DNA of 64,000 nucleotides from Psychroserpens luteolus (GTDB taxonomy: Bacteria; Bacteroidota; Bacteroidia; Flavobacteriales; Flavobacteriaceae): positions 186,001-250,000 of the forward strand of contig NZ_JAHVXI010000001.1 in NCBI RefSeq assembly GCF_021032705.1. Direction: 5' to 3'. Below the pieces are notes generated by a model. That model worked only from the letters and a program-made list of their open reading frames with translations, was not told where the DNA came from and did no database searches. Shown one piece after another: positions 8,002-15,924 of this stretch. Numbering within the stretch: the stretch's first letter is position 1; each line of letters begins with the position of its first letter. The position numbers and the translations under genes are program-made.

Positions 8002-9225
8002 TTATTTATCCTTTTTGTATCGTAATTCTCCAGTCTCGATTTTAATAGCAGTTCTAGCCAAAATTGTGAACACAAAGGCACCCATAGCCCAAATACCAAT
8101 GGTTACGCCAATCTCAATTCCAGTAGGTGTATATTCTGCTATTTTACCATAAGGTCCTGGAATAAAACCAGGCACGATTAAACCAAATCCTTTTTCAATC
8201 CAAATGGCCACAAATAGCAGGAAACAGGCAAAAAACAAGACTTTAAAGTTGTTTCTAAGTTTATGAAATGTAAGAATAATTGTTGCTAATACATTCATAG
8301 AAATAGCGGTCCATATCCAAGGTAATAAGGCCGTTTTACCCTCTAATCCAAAAAACAAATAGTAAGCACTTTCACTATGATGTGTAGGTGCGTAAAACTC
8401 TTTGAACAATTCCGAAATCAACATAATCAAATTAATCTGTGCAGCCACAGTAACCACCATAGCAATTTTCTTTAAGGTTTTATCCTCTATTTTAAAGGCT
8501 GTATATGTTCTTATAATGGCCAAAACTATAATGATTAATGCTGGTCCAGCAGCAAATGCTGAGGCCAAGAACCTTGGACCTAGTAAGGCATTATTCCAAA
8601 AAGGTCTAGCTTGCAAACCTTGATATAAAAAAGCGGTTACCAAATGAATTGCAACGGCCCAAAAAACAGACAAGATTGCACCTGGTACATAAACACTTTT
8701 TTTAGATTTTTTCCCTTGATAGTGTCTAAATAAAATATAAAACGGAATAGTAATATTTAAAAACAAATAGCCATTCAATACAATAACATCCCAAGTGAGC
8801 ATGGAATTTGGAAAATTAAACACTCCTATTCCTGGAATCATATGCCATAATACAGAAGGACCTCCCATGTCCGCAACAACAAAAGCCAAACACATAATCA
8901 GTGCTGCCACTGCTAATCCTTCTCCAATTAAAACAGCTTGCTTGAAGTCAATATCCTTTAAGACATAAGTTGGCATAACTAACATCACAGCAGCAGCCGC
9001 TACACCAACTAAAAAAGTAAAATTAGAGATATATAAACCCCAACTTACTCTATCGGTCATTCCGGTAACACTCAAACCTTGTTCTATCTGAATAGAGTAG
9101 CAGTACATTCCAATGAGCATGATTAGCGTTAAAAGCGCCATCCACAAATGATATTTTTTAGATCCATGTGTAATCACATCTAAACTATCAATCACTAATC
9201 TTTTAAATACTTTAAGTCTTCTCAT
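8002..9225 (-). CDS. NrfD-like quinol-interacting membrane subunit of the nitrate reductase operon
   Basis: A polysulfide reductase NrfD family membrane protein of 407 residues with about ten hydrophobic segments. I chose ATG 9225, which gives MRRLKVFKRL, because it lies 10 bases after the stop of the ferredoxin gene. An upstream TTG at 9273 would overlap that gene. NrfD-type proteins take electrons from (mena)quinol and pass them to a periplasmic NrfC-type iron-sulfur partner, encoded here just upstream. It is the last gene of the napD-napA operon, so it probably replaces NapC or NapGH as the quinol-oxidising unit. The product name rests on family. The partner assignment rests on synteny. 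Confidence 0.88.
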   Translation of the reverse strand: MRRLKVFKRLVIDSLDVITHGSKKYHLWMALLTLIMLIGMYCYSIQIEQGLSVTGMTDRVSWGLYISNFTFLVGVAAAAVMLVMPTYVLKDIDFKQAVLIGEGLAVAALIMCLAFVVADMGGPSVLWHMIPGIGVFNFPNSMLTWDVIVLNGYLFLNITIPFYILFRHYQGKKSKKSVYVPGAILSVFWAVAIHLVTAFLYQGLQARPFWNNALLGPRFLASAFAAGPALIIIVLAIIRTYTAFKIEDKTLKKIAMVVTVAAQINLIMLISELFKEFYAPTHHSESAYYLFFGLEGKTALLPWIWTAISMNVLATIILTFHKLRNNFKVLFFACFLLFVAIWIEKGFGLIVPGFIPGPYGKIAEYTPTGIEIGVTIGIWAMGAFVFTILARTAIKIETGELRYKKDK

Positions 9226-9235
9226 GATATGCTTT

Positions 9236-10366
9236 TTAGTCCATGAAATACCAAAACTTAGGTTCGGTACCAAGGTCTTCTTTTAATCTAAATACTTTTT
9301 TGTTTTCTAAGACCCAACGTATCGTACTATTCGGATCTAAGAGGTTTCCAAAAATTCGAGCTCCTGTAGGACATGCCTCAACACATGCTGGATTTTTTCC
9401 GGCTCTAGATCGTTGTACGCAAAAAGTACATTTTTCCATAACACCTTTCTTACGAAGTCGATTCCCTAAGTAATGTTGATTTTTATTGATTTCGCTTTCA
9501 GGAACCTCAGGTTTGCTCCAATTAAATCGCCTCCCATCATAAGGACATGCTGCCATACAATATCTACATCCCACACACCAATCATAGTCAATAACTACTA
9601 AGCCATCATCCTCTCTCCATGTTGCTTGCACAGGACATACATCAACACATGGTGGATTGTCGCAGTGAAAACACTGTGTTCCCATATAAAAATGTCCTTC
9701 TGCAGGAACTTCATGATAATAATTATCATCGGCTTCATTAAAGTTAAATCCTTTACCATCTTCCATTTCATGAATACGGATGTATTGCATTTGAGAATTA
9801 CGATCTTGATTATTCTCTTCAACACAAGCGTTTACACAGTCCATATAACCTTGACACTTTGAGATATTAAAAGCATATCCAAAAAGAACATCGTCTTCGG
9901 CATTTGTAGACGACATACTAATGGTTTTTCCAGTTCGTAATTGGTAAGAACGCACCAATCGATCTACCGTTGCTTTTTTCTCATCGTTGTTCATCAACTT
10001 ATAGTTGCCTTTAAATTGTTCTTCCCAATCTATTTGAGCTTTTTCTTTAGATTCATCACCTGCTAAAAAACTGCACGAGGTATTTACGGCTCCTGCTCCA
10101 ATTAATAAACTTGCCGTTAGTTTCTTAAAGGCAGATCGTCGACTCATTTTAACATCAAACACTTGATCAAAACCATCTTTATGCCGTTCTTCTCCTATTG
10201 AAGCATCTACAGCCGCATCAAAAAACTCCTCTTCACTTAATTCGGTATTGGGTTCTTTATGAGAATTGCAACCTCCCGAAGTTTTTCCACATCCACAAGA
10301 GCTAGACCCTTGTTTATGCTTAGAATTTAGGTTTAATGAAAACCATTTTTTATTTGTACTACTCAT
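9236..10366 (-). CDS. NrfC/ActB-like periplasmic multi-cluster ferredoxin
   Basis: A 376-residue iron-sulfur protein. A Tat-like motif SRRSAFKK sits unusually far in, at residues 75-82, followed by a hydrophobic run. This resembles ActB-type subunits. Four cluster motifs follow: C171/C177/C181, C232-C244 (CFHCDNPPCVDVC), C264-C274 (CVGCRYCMAAC) and C313-C332. In the first motif the usual second Cys is Tyr 174 (CQGYMDC), so that cluster has an altered ligand set. An extra group of cysteines (SCGCG and GGC) lies at residues 24-33, before the Tat motif. It should carry electrons from the NrfD-like protein to the cytochromes. It is co-transcribed with both neighbours, 6 bases after the tetraheme lipoprotein gene. 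Confidence 0.88.
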   Translation of the reverse strand: MSSTNKKWFSLNLNSKHKQGSSSCGCGKTSGGCNSHKEPNTELSEEEFFDAAVDASIGEERHKDGFDQVFDVKMSRRSAFKKLTASLLIGAGAVNTSCSFLAGDESKEKAQIDWEEQFKGNYKLMNNDEKKATVDRLVRSYQLRTGKTISMSSTNAEDDVLFGYAFNISKCQGYMDCVNACVEENNQDRNSQMQYIRIHEMEDGKGFNFNEADDNYYHEVPAEGHFYMGTQCFHCDNPPCVDVCPVQATWREDDGLVVIDYDWCVGCRYCMAACPYDGRRFNWSKPEVPESEINKNQHYLGNRLRKKGVMEKCTFCVQRSRAGKNPACVEACPTGARIFGNLLDPNSTIRWVLENKKVFRLKEDLGTEPKFWYFMD

Positions 10367-10372
10367 ACCTGA

Positions 10373-10996
10373 TTACTTTCGTTCATTAATTTTTTGAGTA
10401 TTGTATCGTTCTGGCCACTTCGATTCAAATCCTGGTGTATGCGGATTATGACAATTCACACAGGTCATTGAAGCTCTTGGTGGTGCCCAACTTTCGATAC
10501 GTTTCCCATGAGCTCCTCCAGTCCAATCATTAAATTGTTTTTGATGACATTGACTACAAAGTAGATGACTGGCATTGAAATCAATTTGATCACCTGTCAA
10601 ACTCTGCAAAAAATCCATATCGTTACCATTATGACAAGTAACACAGTTCATTGTCATTTTATCTGCATGACTTAGTTTAATATCCCAATGCGCTTTTTTT
10701 AAATCCTCATTCTGCATTTGAGTTAGTGGTTTGCTATGACACTCTGTACAGCTGTATGATTTAATTTCACCTTTTCGTTCAGGAATCAAGAATGTAATGT
10801 CATTCTCTGTAACTTCGATGGTATTGATATGATCAATATATGCTTCTGAGGAAATCGATGTGCCATGATAATCTTTACTTTCTGCTTTAATTTTATCTGT
10901 AACACTATGATATTCTTCGTCGTGATGTTTACATGAACTGAAACATAGAACGACACAAAGTATAATTGATATCTTATATATGATACATTTATTCAT
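10373..10996 (-). CDS. Tetraheme cytochrome c lipoprotein
   Basis: A 207-residue protein with a lipoprotein signal (CFSSC, Cys 22) and four CxxCH heme-binding motifs beginning at residues 83, 118, 147 and 179. The spacing fits the cytochrome c3/NrfH-like multiheme group, but there is no NapC-type membrane anchor beyond the lipid. It overlaps the upstream NapB-like gene by 8 bases. It is probably the electron carrier between the NrfCD-like pair and the NapAB-like proteins in the periplasm. Its exact place in the chain is inference. Confidence 0.85.
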   Translation of the reverse strand: MNKCIIYKISIILCVVLCFSSCKHHDEEYHSVTDKIKAESKDYHGTSISSEAYIDHINTIEVTENDITFLIPERKGEIKSYSCTECHSKPLTQMQNEDLKKAHWDIKLSHADKMTMNCVTCHNGNDMDFLQSLTGDQIDFNASHLLCSQCHQKQFNDWTGGAHGKRIESWAPPRASMTCVNCHNPHTPGFESKWPERYNTQKINERK

Positions 10997-11681
10997 TAGT
11001 ATTTGATCTTTTAAATATTCCTATATCCTCTATCACTTTGTTATTTGGCACATGACATTGACGGCAATTTATTCGTTCAGGATGCGTGACTCTAATTTCT
11101 TTAGGAGCACTAGGCCCAGCATGGCAAGACAAGCAATTTTCCCTCATTTGTAATTGATGTGGAATAACGGGAGGTCCGCCTTGAAAAGCACTATTTGCTC
11201 CTGTTACAGGAACAGATCCTTTTTCAAAATTGGTTGGTTTAAACAACCCTTGTGTATTTTCTGGCACATGACATTGGCGGCAATTTATCATTTCAGGATG
11301 CGGAGTTACTGGTGCATAAGCATTAAATTTTTCTGTAAACCCTCCATTATTATGACATTTTAAACAACTATTATCTCCCATGGCTCGCTCACTTTCTACG
11401 TCATGAGGAATTGAAGGTGGCGCTCCATAAAAAGCCCTATTGTCATAATAGGTTTCCAGAGAGCGCTGATGCTTTTCATCTATTGGCATATTGGCATAAT
11501 CTAAAGCGTATTCAGATCTCTGAAACACGCCTATTTCAGAAGCTATAGTAGGAAGTTCTTGATTGTTATCAATTGGAATATAAGCTTCCTGCCTTCCTTG
11601 ATAATAACTATAATTCCAAATCACTATAAACGCTATAAACAATAACACGAATAATGATATAATGCCGAGTCGCTTTTTCAT
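10989..11681 (-). CDS. napB: Tetraheme NapB-like cytochrome with internal duplication
   Basis: A 230-residue protein with an N-terminal membrane anchor (residues 5-23) and four CxxCH motifs starting at 106, 134, 183 and 206. NapB normally has two. The motifs fall into two repeats, each with the NapB signature PPxIPH, then CLxCH, then INCRQCHVP. The first repeat covers about residues 86-140 and the second about 168-212. It therefore reads as two NapB modules in one chain. The gene is 3 bases downstream of napA, the usual place for the small subunit that feeds electrons to NapA. The symbol napB is used in this broad sense. Confidence 0.85.
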   Translation of the reverse strand: MKKRLGIISLFVLLFIAFIVIWNYSYYQGRQEAYIPIDNNQELPTIASEIGVFQRSEYALDYANMPIDEKHQRSLETYYDNRAFYGAPPSIPHDVESERAMGDNSCLKCHNNGGFTEKFNAYAPVTPHPEMINCRQCHVPENTQGLFKPTNFEKGSVPVTGANSAFQGGPPVIPHQLQMRENCLSCHAGPSAPKEIRVTHPERINCRQCHVPNNKVIEDIGIFKRSNTNE

Positions 11682-11684
11682 GGA

Positions 11685-14012
11685 TTATACTTTTTCAATA
11701 TTTACTGCACATTTTTTATAATCGGGCTCTTTAGATATTGGACAAAAAGAATCTAGAGTAATGTCATTGATTAACATATTTTCATCAAAAAACGGTACAA
11801 AAACTTGCATAGGAGCAGGTACTCCACGCTGGTTTACAGATGCAGGTAAAATAATTTCACCGCGGCGGGTAGTTAGTTTCACACTATCACCTGTTTGTAT
11901 TTGTAAACGTTTAGCATCACCTGGATTTAGTTCTACGTAAGCTTTTGGCATTGCTTTATGCAACACAGGTATTCTCCTTGTCATTGAACCCGTATGCCAA
12001 TGTTCTACAACACGTCCTGTATTTAACCAATATGGATATTCTGAATCTGGTTCCTCTGCTGCTGGTTCATAAGGGCGTTGCCATATGATTGCTTTACCGT
12101 CTGGTTTGCCGTAAAAATGGAAGTCTTCGCCATTACTACATGCTGGATCATACTTAGAATTGAATCGCCATTTAGTTGGCTTGCCATCTACATAAGGCCA
12201 TTGCATCCCAGAGTTCTCTTTTAGCACTTCTAAAGGTGCCATATTATGTTTTTTATTATCGTGATGTCTACGATATTCGGTATAAATCTCTTCGATATGG
12301 GTCTCTTCTTTATAATAAAACTGTTTTTCATAACCTAAGCGTTTGGCTACTTCAACAATTTGCCAAGTATCACTCATCGCTTCACCAGGCGGTTCGACCA
12401 TTTGTTCAAAATACTGTGTCCTACGTTCTGAATTACCATACATCCCTTCTCGTTCCACCCACATTGCAGAGGGTAAAATAACATCAGCTATATCTGTTGT
12501 TGGCGTTGGATAGATATCAGAAACTACAATAAATCGCCCTTCTTTTTTTGCACCATCTCTATAGCGTTTTAACTTCGGCATTGTTACCATCGGATTTGTG
12601 ACCTGTATCCACATAAAACGAATATCCCCTCTATCTAAAGCTCTAAACATTTCAACGGTATGATATGTTGGTTTTGAGGGAATGTTTTCAACCGGAACAT
12701 CCCAAATCTTTGCTGCAAATTCACGATGTTCTTTATTCATTACTACACCATGAGGCAATTTATGGGTTAATGTCCCTACCTCTCTAACTGTCCCACAAGC
12801 AGAAGGCTGTCCTGTTAATGAGAACGGACTATTACCAGGCTCTGAAATTTTACCAGTAAGTAAATGAATGTTATATACTAAGTTGTTAATCCATGTCCCT
12901 CTTGTATGCTGATTCATCCCCATACACCATAATGACATGACCTTCTTATTAGGATCGCCATAATAGGCAGCCATGTATTTAATATCCTTTGCAGAAACAC
13001 CCGAAATCTTTTCTACTTTTTCAGGACTATAATCTTCCAAAAAGACCTTATAATCTTCAAAACTTATTTTTTCTGGTTTGTCTTTAAAAGCAAACTTATC
13101 TTCTAAACCATAACCAATATTGGTTGATCCTTTCGTAAAATTGCAATGCTTTTCTACAAATGATGTATTTACCCATCCATTTTTAATAATCTCATAACAA
13201 ATGGCATTAGCAACGGCTAAATCGGTCTGAGGTAAAAAGAGTATGGATTTATCGGCCGCCATACTTGTTCGGGTTGTTCTTGTTGCAAAATCGATTATTT
13301 TCACACCTCTTTTGAGACGCTGATCCAATAATCTGGAAAACAATACTGGATGCATTTCTGCCATATTATTACCCCAAAGCACAAACACATCAGCATAGTC
13401 AATGTCTTCATAACACCCCATAGGCTCATCTAAGCCAAATGAGGTTAGAAACCCTGTAACGGCACTAGCCATACATAAACGTGCATTGGCTTCTACATTA
13501 TTTGTACCTATACAACCTTTAAATAATTTTGACGCCACATAACCATCTGGAATGGTCCATTGCCCTGAACCGTAAATAGACACTGCATCCTTTCCATGAT
13601 CTTGTATCGTCTCTTTCATTTTAGACGCTATTAAGTCTAATGCCTCATCCATTGATGTTTCAACGTAAGTTCCATTTTTCTTGACTAATGGTTTTGTTAA
13701 ACGATCGTTACCATACATGGCCATCACAGAGTGATACCCTTTCACACAACACAAGCCTTTATTTACTTCAGACTTTGGATCCCCTTTTACCGCAACAGCC
13801 TTACCATTCTCAACACCAACCAAAACGCCACAACCAACACCACAAAAACGACATGGTGCTTTTTTCCAATCTAAGTTACCGCCTTTTGGCAAGCCTCGCT
13901 CCTGTTCTTCAGCAAAAAGAATTCCTGGAAACATACTAACTGCAGCAGTTATGGCAGATAACCTTGCCATTTTTTTTATAAAATCTCTTCTGTTTGTCAT
14001 CGATGTAAACAT
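11685..14012 (-). CDS. napA: Periplasmic nitrate reductase catalytic subunit NapA
   Basis: A 775-residue molybdoenzyme that reduces nitrate to nitrite in the periplasm using bis-MGD and one [4Fe-4S] cluster. The Tat signal NRRDFIKK lies at residues 7-14. Cluster cysteines are C54, C57, C61 and C88. The molybdenum ligand is C180 in the motif NARLCMASA. The length is slightly below the roughly 828 residues of the E. coli enzyme. ATG 14000 (second Met) would still keep the Tat motif. NapD precedes it by 6 bases and the NapB-like gene follows by 3. No napC, napG, napH or nitrite reductase is visible, so the fate of nitrite is not shown here. Confidence 0.95.
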   Translation of the reverse strand: MFTSMTNRRDFIKKMARLSAITAAVSMFPGILFAEEQERGLPKGGNLDWKKAPCRFCGVGCGVLVGVENGKAVAVKGDPKSEVNKGLCCVKGYHSVMAMYGNDRLTKPLVKKNGTYVETSMDEALDLIASKMKETIQDHGKDAVSIYGSGQWTIPDGYVASKLFKGCIGTNNVEANARLCMASAVTGFLTSFGLDEPMGCYEDIDYADVFVLWGNNMAEMHPVLFSRLLDQRLKRGVKIIDFATRTTRTSMAADKSILFLPQTDLAVANAICYEIIKNGWVNTSFVEKHCNFTKGSTNIGYGLEDKFAFKDKPEKISFEDYKVFLEDYSPEKVEKISGVSAKDIKYMAAYYGDPNKKVMSLWCMGMNQHTRGTWINNLVYNIHLLTGKISEPGNSPFSLTGQPSACGTVREVGTLTHKLPHGVVMNKEHREFAAKIWDVPVENIPSKPTYHTVEMFRALDRGDIRFMWIQVTNPMVTMPKLKRYRDGAKKEGRFIVVSDIYPTPTTDIADVILPSAMWVEREGMYGNSERRTQYFEQMVEPPGEAMSDTWQIVEVAKRLGYEKQFYYKEETHIEEIYTEYRRHHDNKKHNMAPLEVLKENSGMQWPYVDGKPTKWRFNSKYDPACSNGEDFHFYGKPDGKAIIWQRPYEPAAEEPDSEYPYWLNTGRVVEHWHTGSMTRRIPVLHKAMPKAYVELNPGDAKRLQIQTGDSVKLTTRRGEIILPASVNQRGVPAPMQVFVPFFDENMLINDITLDSFCPISKEPDYKKCAVNIEKV

Positions 14013-14018
14013 ACTATC

Positions 14019-14258
14019 TTAATTTTTTTGTGGTGTGTTAAATCCCGAAACCATGGCAAGCAACTTTAAGCTACTTATCGCTTCAAGCTTGAGTTTCAAG
14101 TTATCTTCTTCTTCTCTTGTATCAGTTTCTGTAACTATTACTATAATATCTCGATTTTGTGCAGGAACAACTTCACAGTGTTTAAGGGCTGAAATTGCTA
14201 AAATAAGCTCATCTTTCTTTCCTTGATGTGGATGGGCTAAATAACTCTTGATAGGCAT
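14019..14258 (-). CDS. napD: NapD-family chaperone
   Basis: A 79-residue protein of NapD type, a small ferredoxin-fold chaperone that binds the NapA Tat signal and delays export until the cofactor is inserted. Supporting features are the length, the pattern SYLAHPHQGKKDELILAISA and the downstream strand with a conserved IIVIVTETD, plus its position directly upstream of napA. It is the first gene of the operon. A palindrome and a near-consensus -7 box upstream suggest regulated transcription. Confidence 0.85.
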   Translation of the reverse strand: MPIKSYLAHPHQGKKDELILAISALKHCEVVPAQNRDIIVIVTETDTREEEDNLKLKLEAISSLKLLAMVSGFNTPQKN

Positions 14259-14278
14259 CGCTTTTGTTTTAGTTCTAA

Positions 14279-14285
14279 CAAATTA
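14279..14285 (-). promoter_or_regulatory. Candidate -7 box for the napD operon
   Basis: On the minus strand the sequence reads TAATTTG, one base shorter than the Bacteroidetes -7 consensus TAnnTTTG. Its first base is about 30.5 bases from the centre of the palindrome at 14309-14322, the same distance seen at moeA and at the porin gene. The start codon is 20 bases further on. Confidence 0.4.
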
Positions 14286-14308
14286 CTGAATATTTAAATA
14301 CGATTTAC

Positions 14309-14322
14309 ATGACATTTATCAT
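14309..14322. promoter_or_regulatory. CRP/FNR-type operator between napD and moeA
   Basis: ATGACATTTATCAT, an inverted repeat ATGAy-N4-rTCAT with one mismatched position. It resembles half-sites of CRP/FNR-family regulators (FNR is TTGAT-N4-ATCAA). The same motif, differing only in the spacer, occurs at 22281-22294. The centre is about 42 bases from the predicted starts on both sides, the position used by class II activators. No such regulator gene is present in the window. Confidence 0.6.
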
Positions 14323-14345
14323 AAAAGAAAGTTTTTATAAACCGT

Positions 14346-14353
14346 TATATTTG
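14346..14353 (+). promoter_or_regulatory. -7 box of the moeA operon
   Basis: TATATTTG matches the Bacteroidetes consensus TAnnTTTG exactly. It lies 50 bases before the moeA start and 30.5 bases past the centre of the palindrome. No good -33 TTG element is present, which fits a promoter that needs the activator. Confidence 0.55.
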
Positions 14354-14402
14354 TCAAGAAATAACGCTATATTTAAAACATAGAGCATAGAAGGATTACA
14401 CA

Positions 14403-15578
14403 TTGATTAGTATTAAAGAAGCATACCATAAAATAATGTACAACATTGAACCTTTGGAAGGATTTAGAATGACTCTAAGTAACAGTAGCGGTTATTTTCT
14501 TTCTAAAGATGTTATTTCATCTATCAATATGCCTCCCTTTAGGCAATCTGCTATGGACGGTTTCGCGATACATATTCATGATTTAGAATCCTACCAACTA
14601 ATAGGAGAAATCAAAGCAGGAGACAATGATCATCCCATTTTAAAACCTGGAGAGGCTATACGCATATTTACTGGTGCAGCAGTTCCCGATACTGCAAATG
14701 CTGTGATTATGCAGGAAAAAGTTACTGTCGTAGATGAGGGCATTGTAATATCTGGAGACATCAATAAAGGCTTGAATATTCGTCCTTTAGGGGAGCAAAT
14801 AAAATCAGGGGAAACGGCCTTAAAAAAAGGAACCCTGTTAACTCCTGCAGCTATTGGTTTTTTAGCATCAATAGGAGTTACAGAAGTTTCAGTATACAAA
14901 AAACCATCTATTGCTATAGTTACAACAGGTAACGAGCTTGTTGCGCCTGGTACACATTTGCAATATGGTCAAATTTACGAGAGCAATGCTATCATGTTGG
15001 TATCGGCTATACAAGCACTTGGGTTTTCTGATTACGACACCTATAAAGTTGAAGATAATTATGAAAACACTTATAGTCTATTACAAGATGTTATATCCAA
15101 ACATGATGTTGTTTTAATAACTGGAGGAATATCTGTTGGCGATTATGATTTTGTTGGTAAAGCGTTAAAAGCTTTAGATGTCAATGAGATTTTTTATAAA
15201 GTAAAACAGAAACCTGGCAAGCCCCTGTTCTTTGGTAATAAGAACAAGACAACCATCTTTGCCTTACCAGGAAACCCTGCTGCTGCACTCAACTGTTTTT
15301 ATATTTATGTTCATACGGCGCTTCAGTTACTTAGTGGAAATTCAACGTTTCAGTTACCTAAAACAGAAAAAAAATCAACATCAACTTTTACTAAAAAAGG
15401 AGATCGACCACAATTCTTAAAAGCAGTAATAAAAGAAGAATCTGTCACCATATTAGATGGACAAAGTTCTGCCATGCTTCAAACGTTTGCACTGGCCAAT
15501 GGATTGGTTTTTTTACCTGAAGAAATCATGCAAGTCAATATTGGAGATACTGTAAATGTAATAACACTACCTAATTAA
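14403..15578 (+). CDS. moeA: Molybdopterin molybdenumtransferase MoeA
   Basis: A 391-residue MoeA, which inserts molybdate into adenylylated molybdopterin to form the molybdenum cofactor. It shows the family pattern: MPPFRQSAMDGFAI near residue 40, the ITGGISVGDYDFV motif near 240, and PGKPLFFG followed by ALPGNPAAALNCF. The start is TTG, eight bases after AGAAGGA. No in-frame ATG lies near. It is the first gene of a plus-strand operon of cofactor genes divergent from napD, so cofactor supply and nitrate reductase are probably switched on together. Confidence 0.95.
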   Translation: MISIKEAYHKIMYNIEPLEGFRMTLSNSSGYFLSKDVISSINMPPFRQSAMDGFAIHIHDLESYQLIGEIKAGDNDHPILKPGEAIRIFTGAAVPDTANAVIMQEKVTVVDEGIVISGDINKGLNIRPLGEQIKSGETALKKGTLLTPAAIGFLASIGVTEVSVYKKPSIAIVTTGNELVAPGTHLQYGQIYESNAIMLVSAIQALGFSDYDTYKVEDNYENTYSLLQDVISKHDVVLITGGISVGDYDFVGKALKALDVNEIFYKVKQKPGKPLFFGNKNKTTIFALPGNPAAALNCFYIYVHTALQLLSGNSTFQLPKTEKKSTSTFTKKGDRPQFLKAVIKEESVTILDGQSSAMLQTFALANGLVFLPEEIMQVNIGDTVNVITLPN

Positions 15579-15585
15579 AATAGTT

Positions 15586-15924
15586 ATGAATTACAAAATA
15601 AAGAGTAGAATATGGATTGAAGCAGATAACAATGTTTTCCTCGGAGAAGGAAGGGTACGATTACTTAAAGCTATTGAAACCAACGGTTCATTATCTAAAG
15701 CTGCTAAAAGCTTAGAAATGTCTTATAAAAAAGCATGGACATTATTAGATGCTGTTAATAAATCTGCTACTAAACCAGTAGTTATTACAAGTATTGGCGG
15801 AAAAAATGGAGGTGGCGCAAAACTAACACCTTATGGTAAATCACTAATAACAGCTTTTGATACAATTAATAAAGGTTGCTGGAAATATTTAGATAAACAC
15901 CTAGATACAATTAATAGCATATGA
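15586..15924 (+). CDS. ModE N-terminal-domain regulator (molybdate-type winged helix)
   Basis: A 112-residue protein equal to the DNA-binding half of ModE: a LysR-type winged helix with GSLSKAAKSLEMSYKKAW and the wing GGKNGGGAKLTPYG. The molybdate-binding Mop/TOBE domains of full ModE are missing, so if it senses molybdate it does so differently or through a partner. It sits inside the molybdenum cofactor operon between moeA and the permease gene, 7 bases after moeA. Its stop overlaps the next start (ATGA). The targets cannot be read from the sequence. Confidence 0.85.
   Translation: MNYKIKSRIWIEADNNVFLGEGRVRLLKAIETNGSLSKAAKSLEMSYKKAWTLLDAVNKSATKPVVITSIGGKNGGGAKLTPYGKSLITAFDTINKGCWKYLDKHLDTINSI

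Noticed and set aside
9226-9273. TTG 9273 as start of the NrfD-like gene
   Set aside because: It would overlap the ferredoxin gene by 38 bases. ATG 9225 lies 10 bases after the ferredoxin stop and gives a normal NrfD N-terminus.
11685-14012. NapA gene as an arsenate or selenate reductase
   Set aside because: NapD chaperone, the NapB-like partner, the Mo-ligand Cys in the NapA motif and the four-Cys cluster spacing all fit nitrate reductase.
14354-14402. Molybdenum cofactor riboswitch before moeA
   Set aside because: The predicted leader is only about 45 bases and shows no conserved hairpins. Regulation is better explained by the palindrome and -7 box.
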